Shown in pieces: positions 45,401 through 57,400 of a stretch of 64,000 nt of DNA. Positions within the stretch are counted from its first letter, which is position 1. Each line of letters begins with the position of its first letter. Source of the stretch: Aplidium turbinatum (lineage: Eukaryota > Chordata > Ascidiacea > Aplousobranchia > Polyclinidae); assembly GCA_918807975.1 (NCBI GenBank), contig OU964932.1:14849501-14913500 (forward strand). Reading direction: 5' to 3'. The translations under genes were made by a program, and so were the position numbers. The notes beneath the pieces are model-generated. The model had not been told where the DNA came from, ran no database searches, and saw only the letters and a list, made by a program, of their open reading frames with translations.

Positions 45401-48400
45401 TATGCAATAACACTTACACTTTGATCAAAACTTCGCTTGGATCCGGGCTGCACAGGAGAGTTTGATTATTTGCAACAAAAATCCAATTACAGTATGGATC
45501 CGCCTCACAAGCGGTACAACTGGAATGGATAGAACAGTCTGAAGGTGAATGTTGAATAAGTTGAGATTGAGTGAGAATGAATAAGTCCTGAAAAAGAGAT
45601 AAAGTCACAACTCACGTTTACCTTGACAAGTACGGTAACTGGAGTCAGTAAAGGATCTAGAAAAAACTTTGAGTGCACCACAGTTTTAAAGAAGCAAAAA
45701 TTCTAAGAAAAAATAGACATTGTAATTTGTGAGGCTCAAATATAACGAAAAAAGTAAAGGAATTGTTGCCGAGGAATTATTCCATCCATCAAATTGAAAT
45801 TGATCTCGACCTAAAAACATTTAATTTGAAAAGTTTTATTTGAAAAAAAAGTGAGTGTTGGTTTAAAGGTACCACTGGTTCAAAGATCCCACACCTTCCC
45901 TACTAAGCACTTGGCACTTACGAAAGTAGGGTGACCAGTTCCTTTCTCTCGGTTACCTTTTCATCAGCAATTTATCATTACATCAATTATGCCCACCCAA
46001 TTTATTACACCCTAGGTAGGTGGAGGTGAGCGTTGTTTTCAACAATCAGCTTAATCCGGGAGTCGAGCCAGATTTTGCATTATTGGAAAGCGAGCGCATC
46101 CGTTGCGTCATCACCACCCCAATCCCGGCTGCTTATTTGTAATCTTCAGATCGCTGCAGCAGATGAGGTTTATTAACCAATCAGAAGACAAGATTTAAAT
46201 CAACTGATTGTAGTTATGTGATTCATGCACGTGATATTATGTTCTTCTCACGTGCATAGTGATATTGTGTTCACTGACTTATTGCCGTTTATTGTTTAAT
46301 GCCATTAGCCAATTCGAGTGCTTTCTTCAATCCATTTGTGTCTTCATTAATGCCCAGTTGGGAGCAGCTGACTAGACTGTAGCATGTCCCATGTTTTTAA
46401 CTAACAAATTTATATTTTAACATTTAACCGAAACTTATCAGAATTGCAAAATGCATTTCAACGCTGCAAATTCAAAACCTAAAGTTCTCACAGGACATAG
46501 GCCACGCTTCCTGTTAACAAACGCCACTCACACAGAATCTAGCTCAACACATCTGTATTTCTAATGCGACATAACTATGTAACCTGTATTGCTTTTCCCT
46601 TGATTCTTAAGATAGTTATTATTGATGAAAAGGCTCTACCGGTATATTATGAAATAAGCAAGAAATTGAAAAAGGCACACACTCAGAAATAGACTTGCAA
46701 AGCGAATGGACTGAACAACGGCAGAATGAGAAGGTTCAATTCACGACTGGTGAAGGTCGCTCTTCTGACACCGGTTGATAAAAGGAAATTGGCTAGACAT
46801 ATTTTTCAATTCCCAATACTTGTAATTTTATTTATAACAAAATATTTAATATTGCAATTTTTATTTATAACAAATGTATCTAATGTTCCATTTAACTTGT
46901 GTAATTTTTGTAGGAAATCATACCCCTAGACTAGACAGAAGCCTAAATTACCCGTTTTGTAGCTAGAGTCTCAGAGTCTCTCAAAAACCAAAAGTCTACA
47001 GTAAAATAGATAGCCAATAGATAAGTAAAACCCTACACTGGGGACTTAGAATAAGCAAAAACCCTACATTGGGGGCTCATCCAAACAAAAAATTATCAGA
47101 TAGTCAGAGCAGATCAGCTCCGCTTATAAAACATCAAATTGATTGCGTACTTTTATGTAACAATTTGGACGACTGTTAAAATATAATAATTCGTGATAAT
47201 GTTTCACTGTCTTGTAGTTTTATTATCCTATAATGTTTAATTTCAATTTCGTTATAGGCCTACAATATTATATGAACACCTTCTGATAACTAAAAATTAT
47301 AATTCGAGTAATAATTGTGTGGAAATAATTAATGGAGTCAGATAGCCAAATTAGTTAGAATATCCGTTAGACAGACAGAATTTCATTACACAGCTAACTA
47401 ACATTTTAAATCACCGCTTACAACCATCCTTACATATATAATAAATTAACATTCTCACATCTATAAAAAATGTTACCACATTGGTGATCTCGCACGTAAG
47501 AAGGTTTAAGCAAAAGGTAAGTTTAACAAGATTTAGCAAGCAAAATATGAAGAATCTGGTAAGTACGCTATGCTACAATGTTTTATTTCTAAGGTAAAAA
47601 AAGCACGTATTGATAAATATATTTTAAAATAATGTAACTTGATAATATTTCACACGTTGGTTCGCCAATAGATTTTGTGTAGCCTACTGTACTTTTTAAG
47701 CGCAACGCCAGCAATTCATTGCTTGTCAAACATAACTGATTTTGTTGTTTGGTCATGGGAAGTAGGCTAATAAAGCGAATTGTTCAGCGGTAGACCGCTT
47801 ATTTTAGCCGCCGATGTCCAAAATTTTATTTACATATACCGAAGCGCCATTTGCCACTTTTAATATTTTTAAATGTTCACATTAGAATAATTAGATCCAC
47901 TAATTAGTAATGGCCAACAAGTTGCCTTTTCAGGGAAACATAACTATGTAATTTTTTGTTGAAAAATCGCAGTGTCAAATGTAACTTGAATTTTTAGCTC
48001 ATTCTAATATTCCTTTTATTTTGCCTTAACCTACGTGCAGCTAGCATAGGTTAACAGATTGCAGGACACCCCGTCCCAATCTTATTTTATACAGACGTGC
48101 AGACACCGCTCTGTAAAGCGTTGTGGTTTCGCTCCCAAGCAACCACTCGTGATGTTTGTGCGTCATGGGGAAATCATGCAAAGCCGCCTGCGCCATAGAG
48201 GTTGCGATCGTTCCCCCCATTTTTTTATAATTATTAGGAGCTAACATGATTTGAGAAACTTTGTTTAGCTATTTTGGCCGCTGTTTTCTTTTGTTTGGAA
48301 TTGCAGTATATGCAGTTATTCAACCTGAATATGGAACTTTGTGTGTAAGCTTAGTTGGCATTTGGCCATGTACCGTAATTCTTTTATCTCTTGATAAGGC

Positions 48401-51400
48401 AGAAGCACTGCCACATCCTGAAATCAATAAAACAGTACCATTCATCACATGTCGTTCAAACATTGATTAACCACTAAAAAACATACTAGCCAGGCCTAAC
48501 GATTTTATCTTGGTATGTTCTATTGAACCATTACTGTTTCCTGTTACATACACCCTATTAATCGTAAGCTTAACCTACGCCATGACACTGTCATGTTACG
48601 TAGTATTCCCATTTATCCTATGTTATTATTTACCGCTTTTACATATCGTACTTCAAGCTACGCCATGTCTCACTGACATTGTTCATTCACTGATATATCG
48701 CATCACCACCTGTTTTCACTGCATTTTATTACAATATAAGGTGCTCACCATTTCACCTAGCCTACGTTAACTAAGCTATTCCTTCTCAACGATTTCGCTC
48801 ATTCACTGACATTGTATCCCCTGTATTGTATCACATTGTACATACTTACACTCTTACATTCTACCGATTTTTCCTGCCTGTTCTCACACTTGAACAGCTT
48901 CTAGAACCTCATAAGCTGGCATCTGCTGCGATGATTAAATCATGTTGCCTAGTGATTTCAACAATTTTATGCTATATTTTTTGTTATTGTGTTATACTAC
49001 CATGTACGTACTTTACTAATTATACCGTAATTATGTATCTTGCGGATGCTACTCTGTATCGAATTTTGCAGATGCGCCACCTCACCGCATGGTTGCTGCT
49101 AGATGAGATGTGAACCTTTAGAGACTACAGCACTACGACGGATGACACGACAGAGTTCTCTATCGCCACCACACGGTGACTCTCATCAACTTACCTCCAC
49201 GTGAGATGCCTCTATTCGAGATGTCTTTAATTAAAGAAGCTCTACGGAGTTGACGTCAACTCGGCTAACCTCATTGCCGCCTAAATGCACCAAAGCTGCA
49301 TCGTTACCTTTCAGCATGGCCAACCCCATGTCCGCTGCTATACTGCGATACCGTGCACAGTAGTTGCATTGTTACGCACTCAAGCCTTCTTCACACAAGA
49401 AGCACTCTACTTCAACAACATCGCCGCAGCATTCAGCTGCTCTAAGACGTCTGCTTTACAACTTGCGAATTTACAAGCTGGCCTCATGTCGTGCCCATCA
49501 TCCGTCAACAGACATAAAACTGAACTGCTCATCAGCACTGCTGTCAAAGTCTCGAACTAAACATTGCTTAAACTCAATAGCATAGCTTGTCCTCAAAGAC
49601 ATTACTCTCATAAACGCCATCTTCGTCTAGCACAACCTTCTAACTCACCGCTATTCTATTATTATTATGGTTGCTTCTATGAGTGTCAAGCCTATCTCCC
49701 CGGACGCGGGGCATGAACAATCAAGGACACTCACCTGCCTATATAGCCTACAATATTTGTGTATTTTTTTTAAAACTATTTGTAATGCTTACTCAAGAAT
49801 GATGCAGCAACGTTGCAACTGCCGTAACATAGTTCCTCCTGAGCATGAGGTGAAACTGCATCTCTCCTGGACAAGAGGTAAAACTGTACCCATCCCATTG
49901 TTACCCCTGCCACTGCAATTTGTGCATATCGTAGCCAGTGGCGTACCGTGACCACTTTGACAGGGTGTTCAGTGACGGCAAAGCAACAGCGGGGGGTCTG
50001 GGGGGCCTCCCCCAGAAAATTTTTAAAATTAACATTGAATTTGGTGCGTTCTGAGAGCATTTTCAGCACAAATTCTGAACATGAACAGAATTGACAAAAA
50101 TAATGTTGTCGGAATGGAGAAGAATACAAAATAGATATCTATTTGAAAGCGCCTATTGAATGAGACTTAATATCAAACATTAAGTTGCATTTCCAAAGTC
50201 ACATACTTCAGTTCAGTTGCAACACCTTGAGAAATGTACAAGCGAATTAAAAACAAACAGGTGAAAGTTAAAATAAAAAACAATAGCAAAGCAACTCGAT
50301 AACACTGGTCAACAAAAAAAACATTTTTTTTTTTGCATGGGCTTTGAGAACTGATTTAGGGTAACTTTGGGGTGCTGAATCCGAATCTGACCTCAGATTT
50401 ATCCCATCACGTCAGGTTTGTGAGATATGATAACAGCAAATTGATACTTTTGTCAAAAGTGGAAGATTTGGCGTTGCGTTTACCACCAACATATGCAGTG
50501 CTATAACGAAAGGTTAGTGTTAGACAGGCCAAAACAGCTTAAATAAGGTTACTGAACAAGCATTGCCATAAGCCTGTTTAAATCTTTGTGATTTCATGCA
50601 AAATATTGACGGGGGTGAGGTCAGTTATACTTTTAGCCTCCCTTTTGGCTTGTTACTACTGGATGGTTAATAATGTTGCTTAGAAAACAAATTGGTATCA
50701 AAATTATAGTTGGTGGGTGTATTTCAGCTACTTATGTACTACTGTACATGACCTGGATTTCTGGATATAGCACAATGTGTATGTGCAATAAACGCAACGT
50801 CAAATCTTCCACTTTTGACAAAAATAATAATTTTAGAATGGTGCATCAATGATATTGGCTGTTGCCTGTTGCCATAAGCTTTGTTGCAGATTCAGACAAG
50901 CTAGTCCTAATTTACTGGCACCTGGTGCATAAAAAAATTTTTATCTTATCTTGTTTCCAACTCTGATCACCTCAAACCATAGCTCAAACTCTAATCCAAC
51001 AAGCTAAAACTTGCTATTGCCTGGGATTCCCCCAATGACGCGCCAAGGTGTGCAAATCAGCGAGTGCACAGCCTGGCTGAACTAAAACCATTGCTGTTTT
51101 CGCTGCCTTGTGACGTCATTTTTCTTAATTGTTTATTTTAAATAGTACTCGCCAAGGTGTTTGTGCACACCCAGCTTAAAGGTAATGACCGAAAAAAATT
51201 AAAGGCAATGACCTCAAACGTTGGAGTATTAAAATTAGAAGGGGACGAGTTTTGCAATTGAAAAGAAAGCAATCAGCATGCAGCAAGATGTTTGAATATC
51301 AGGAAAGTAAAGAACATCGACAACCGATGGGAATTTTCTTTTTTTCTGGATTTCTTGGGGTGTGCAGTGCACACCTTGAACACCCTGAATATACGCCACT

Positions 51401-54400
51401 GATCGTAGCCTACTAAGCCAAAATGGCTCCCAGGGAACTTAAGACATCGCCTTATCTCTTATGATAAACGACTGTTACCTCTGCAATCATGTTATCGACT
51501 ACTTGTTACTTATGTGTGCGTCCAATCTCCTCATCCCACGAAACCAGCGACGGAAAGAAAAGCCGACAGAGACGTTTAAGAAATGGAGTTCCGCAGGGAT
51601 CTGTTCTCTCCCCAATGTTGTTCAACATCTACATTTATGACCTTCCAAATACTTCCTCTAACAAATACGCATACGCAGATGACCTGGCTATTCTTTATTC
51701 ACACCGCAAATGGGAAACAGTGCAGAACACCTTGACTAAGGATATGGACATTCTATCTTCCTATCTGCACCAATGGCGCCTCAAGTTGAGTGAAGCGAAG
51801 ACGGTGACTTCTGTCTTCCACCTATGTAATAGAGACTCAAACAGGAAAATTAACATCCAAAATAACGGCCGAACACTTCCTTTCGAAGCCACACCCACAT
51901 ACCTTGGAGTTCGACTTGATCGGTCCCTTACAGGGCCTTACATACCGCAAACACCTAGAACACTTACGCGGAAAAGTGACAGCTCGTACTGCTCTCATGA
52001 AACGCCTTGCTGGTACAAAGTGGGGTGCTAGCCCCTCAGTGCTGAGAACAAGTGGTTTAGCCTTAGTCTACGCCCCTGCTGAGTGCTGAATACTGTGCTG
52101 CTACTTGGTGCAGAAGTGCCCATACTGACCTTGTCGATGTACCAATCAACAACTGCCTGCGAACTGTCACAGGTTGCCTCCGCCCAACTCCAACTGACTG
52201 TTTGCCTGTCCTTGCAAACATTGAGCCTGCTGCACCACGGCGCCAACGTGCTGTTCTTTCCCTGAGCCGTAAAGCCCTAAACCCTGGCCATCCGCTACAC
52301 ACAACCACGCTGAGATATCCACCAAAGCAGCGGCTAAAATCAAGAAAGCCATTTGTACGCGCTGCACAAGTCCTTCTGGCAGCCTCTGGTGGAAGCCCTA
52401 GCAAACAGTGGTGCCACGCGGTGTGGTGTGAACAATGGGCAAGCAGCACGTCCCCACTTCGCCAAGTATTCAGATCCCCGTCCGAAAACCAGCTGGGACA
52501 TGGCCTCTCTAGACTTGCCTCATCAAGGCGTAACCGTTTGCTCACTGGTGTTGGACGCTATGGTGCAGACATGTTGCGTTGGGGCTTGGCAGAGAGTGCT
52601 GCTTGTGAGTGTGGCGAAATGCAGACGGCAGCCCACATTATCAAGGATTGCCGGCTATATAGATCACCCCATGGTATGGAAGGCCTAATTTCCATCGATG
52701 ACGACACCAGGCAGTGGCTAACCAACGGATGCCCTGACATATAGCGACAATACGAGAGAAAAAGAAGAATCCCACGAAAGGAGGGGGGTCATGTGTCTTC
52801 CCCTACCAATTGTTAGCCTACAATTGTCAATTTTTTTTGTAAAATATCTTATAACCACACACCTGGGAAATAAAGTTATTTTTCTCTCTCTCTCATTGGT
52901 TGATTGGCGTTTATTTTGTAGCAAGTATAAATACCAGAGGTAGGCAGTAGCGCGCTACTTTTTAGTTGGAGTAGCAGCTGCATTAGCATTTTTTTCAAAG
53001 TAGCGGTAGCGGGAGAGACGCTACTTTTTTTCAGTTGCACTCCCGCTACTTTTTAATTTAAAGTGAAAAAAATACTTGTTTTTTTTGGTAACGCTGGCGT
53101 GGTCAAGCAGCTATGTTATATAGCTTATAGCCTATATAATAGGTTTGGTTGCAAAGTTTCGGTCTTTTGGGAATCTCGTTTTCTGGTGTGGAGCTACGGT
53201 CCTGCGATCAAGGTATGAAATCGATAATTGGCGACATCCCATGAAACGTCGGTGCAGAAGGAAACAGCAATTGTGGATGCCTTTTTTTCGGACGGAGAAA
53301 GTCCTTGAGCTTTTCGAATATTGAGTTAAAACATCTGTTCATTAAATATAACACCCCCATTCCTTCCAGTGCTGCGGTGGAGAGACTTTTCTCTGTTGGA
53401 AAAGATGTGCTTTATTGCTTAAGCCAAAGTGGGCAGGACTTAGTGACTCTCATTTTGAAATGCTCGTGTTTTTGAAAGATGCGTAATAATAAACTTCCCT
53501 TAGAATGTGTTTGTTTTCTATAACGATGTTAAAATGACAGTGTAAGTAAACGAATGATAACATTCGTTTTCAAGGTCATTTTCGCATCACTTGGAAATTG
53601 AAGAGTGTTTCCTAGTGTCATTTTGGACAAAAGTAGCGGAAGAAGTAGCGGTAGCGGCTCTACTTTGGTCCGAGTAGCGGTAGCGGGTGCCCACCTCTGA
53701 TAAATACACACATTCAATAAGCAAAATCAAATAATACAAACGATCACATAGAATGTGTGGATACTGTAACGGGTGGCTGTGAAGTGACCTGGAAGGTCTT
53801 CTAGTCAAGCAGCCACCCTCAACAAAAGAAAGGGTAATAAATTAAACATAAAAGAAGTAATCAACAAAGCAAAATTAAGCAAAGGAATTGAAACATATAG
53901 CCTAGTTGCTTGATTGAACAAAATATGCATCGGTTAATAAGAGATCTACAATCTACATAGGCCTGAAGCCATCAACATTAGTAACACGATAGAAGAAAAT
54001 TTTTATAATGATTTTTAAATGAGTGAGGTGAGTTTTTTCTCATGTCCAACTGGATTGAGTTCCAAATTTTAACACCTTTATATTTGAAGCTACGTTAAAG
54101 TTTTGAAGATACGTTTGAGGAACGTAATATTTATCCATGTCAATTGCATTTCTGGTATTGCAAAAATGAACATTTTTTGCCTTCAAAATAATTAGAAAAA
54201 GTACACGGCAGAGAATTGTTTTCATATTTATGCATTAATTTTGCAGTTTCGAGTTTGAAGAAATCTTTTACTATAAGAACATTTAGTTGTTTGAAATATG
54301 GAGTTACGTAGTCCGACCATCTACCTCCCGCAACGATTTTTATTGCTTTGTAAACTCAAAACATTTCTAAAAGAAAATAAATTAAGTGAATTTCTCCATC

Positions 54401-57400
54401 GGCAGTGTGGCTTAGCGGTTTGAGGGTTAGGGAAATCATATTTTTGATGACATGGATTCGATTCCCACCCCTGCCATTACTCTTTTTTCTTCTTCTGCAA
54501 TTGCCAAACAAATTTCAAAGCAAAAAACAACTCTCTGGCTGAGTGTTAGAAGTGTCACAATGGCTGCAGCCAGCTGGTTCATAAGGAAAATTGTCCTATG
54601 TTAAAAGTGTCTACCAGTCATAATACCCATCTGCTGCAGCAAAATACAGATTACTGCAGCAAAGTACACTCACCAGTTCTAGTCAGGTCAACTGAAAGGA
54701 TTTTTTGTCCTGCTTCAACTTGTCTTCTAAATTTTCCCACGACTTTGTGAAGTGGAAAATTGCCAAGTCATCTGCATTTTGGTATTTTGTGGAGACCGTG
54801 GTTGGCAGATCGTGGGTGAAAATGTTGAAAAGAAGTTGAACCAGAAACGATAACTGTGGGACTCCATTTTTCAGGCGTCTCAGTCTGCTTTAGCGTGAGT
54901 TGCCAGTGATGAGGGTGAAGCTTTGATTCTTGACAAGTTCCATGATCATATTGACCATAATGTTGGTCTGGAATAGGCGAAGCAGCTTGCAAGTAAGGCC
55001 GCAGTGCCATACAGTGTGTTGTAGGCTCGACATCGTCGGTCAAGAATGTGACCTAATCTCAAGTGGATTTTCCGTGCCGGAACCCAGCTTGGAAGGAGCG
55101 GGTCAATGATTGAATTGACGTAAGCATATATCAGCTTTTCCAGGAGTTTGAAGGGAAACAGGTGAGAGATATTAGACGATTACCGTGGGTCCTCTGGTGG
55201 CTTGTGAGGCTTAGGGATCGCAACTACTAAAGCTCTTCTTCAGATTTTTGGGATTGTCAGATGGTGCAAGCAGGAAAAAAGGAATCTACGTAACCAGGAT
55301 GAGGGCAGGGCCAGCATGGAGCATAAGCTCAGGGCAAATCTTAAGTAATCTCAAGTAATCTGGTGGCGGCAATGCTAGTAGAAGTACCAGGTGTGGCGTT
55401 TAGGTAGGAGCAATAGAGTCTCACACCTAAAGTCCCAGCATGATGTATAGCTGGTTTAACGGCAACGAGGCACTGTGGCCTTTGCCACAGTTAATATGGC
55501 ATGGCAGAAGTCCTGGTATGCCTCATTTACGTTAGACGTTTCAGGTAATGGCAAATTTGCAGTACACTCGTTGGTCAAAGAGGCTGTACTGATTCCAATC
55601 GACTTTATTGAAGTTCCACGAGCTTTGGGGCGATAGTGAGGGATAAACTGGCTGGTTCCTTTGGAGTTATATGGGATGGCAAGATCGTCTGTATAGGCCT
55701 AGTCAGTCAGCAATTCTCCGTCGCTGCTTGGGTTGTTGTAGCCCCAGTTGATGTACTGGCAGTTAAAATCGCCAGCGTAGAAACTGGGGGAAGAACATTA
55801 GAAGGTTGGAAAGGATGATGGCAACATTCGCGAATGTGAGGGCTTGTAGATATAGACGATGTTGCAGTTTGAGATAGGCCCAGTCAGTCAGCAATTCTCT
55901 GTCGCTGCTTGAGTTGTTATAGCCCCAGTTGGTGTGCTGGCAGTTGAAATCGCCAGCGTAGAGAGTGGGAGGAGGACATTAGAAGGTTGGAAAGAATGAT
56001 GGCAACAATTGCGAATGTGAGGGCTTGTAGCCTTCTACATAGCCTTCGACGATGTGTAGCCTTCTACGTTGAGCTGCAGGATGGTGGGGCGTCTGGACTT
56101 GTCTATTGCCCCTACAGCTGTGCCGTCCGGGTGGAGGCTTATTGTAGACAAGTTTCGTTTCTCACCTGCTTGGATGCAGAGTTACTCACAGGATGGGGCA
56201 CGAGGAAACATTTGTCGTCCATCCCACAATCGAAAAAATGATAGTTTCTTATCAAAAATAGTTTTCTAATCTCACCTAGTCTAATCAATGATCCAAATGA
56301 AAACTAGTCAGATTTAAAATCAGTAACATACCTGTTCATGAAATGACAAAGATAAAATGTCTTCAGTTATCTGCAATACAAAAATATGACGTTACAGTGC
56401 TCACAACAAATGCAGTATATTTGCATGGATGAATAATGGGAAAATGCTATCGAAACAATTTGAAGGCCATACCTTAAAATAACAAATCAGTATAAGCTAT
56501 GTCTTTTTTTTGCTATTCTAATTCTGATGATGGTCAACTTAATTAATAAAATGCTTTTAATGTGAAATAGAAACAATCCATCAACTTTTCAACTTACATC
56601 AAGTTGTATTTCGTAAAGCTTCACTTCTTTGGAAGTGGTCGACCCATCAACTCGAATTTTCTGTAATAATCCTTTTTCTGGAAAATTAAAAATATAACTG
56701 TTAAAAAAATTTAAACCAATCCTACCGTTAACTTTGAAATGAAAAGTATTCTTTCAAAAGATTTGATTTTGATTGATTAAATCTTTATCTTCGAACTAGG
56801 AAAGCTTCTTGCAAACCTTAATCCTTGTAGTTTCACATACGGTACCGTACTTGTAAAATGTAGAGGTTTTAATCACTGACACAGGCCGGTCACCGAGATT
56901 GATAGAATGGAGTTTCCGACTGTTGAAGTCTTGTTGCCGGGGAATTATTCCATCCATTAGATGAAGCTGAATGGAGACTGGAGAGCAGTCCTCAACATGC
57001 GTTGCTCAAGCGCATACCCCGAGAGTCGAACCAATGCCGGTTGATCTTGAAGCTTCTTTGTTTCAAAAGTCACGCGCTAACCAACTGAGCTATCGGGGCA
57101 GAAGAAAAGGATTTCAGTCAATAATTTAGTTCTTTGGAAGACTGTAGACCAGGGGTTCTTAAACTTTTTGAGCCGCGCCCCCCTTTGATGTGCCATCCAA
57201 ACTTGCGCCCCACCAAACTACAAAATTAGCAAACATTAAAGTGTAATGACTACAGGAATTTATATTTAGCTTTCATCAATGTGAGGGATGTAATTGTTTT
57301 TCGAAAACAAAAAGTTTAATTTGAGGCTTTGTAGCTGATAATGCACACCTCAGATCGGCTTCACAATCAATAAGTTTGTTTCAATGTTTTGTTTTTATGT

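Noticed and set aside
47060-47085. ttgggggctcatcc resembles a proline-tRNA primer-binding site, as used by some LTR elements
   Set aside because: No paired long terminal repeats and no gag or pol-like frames were seen around it; a short chance match is more likely.
48510-49560. Three plus-strand frames of 86-95 codons, two of them rich in hydrophobic residues
   Set aside because: No motif, no start context or splice signals that join them, and they lie inside the semaphorin intron.
54401-54476. Functional tRNA gene
   Set aside because: T stem mismatches and no proper anticodon arm; kept only as a tRNA-like feature.
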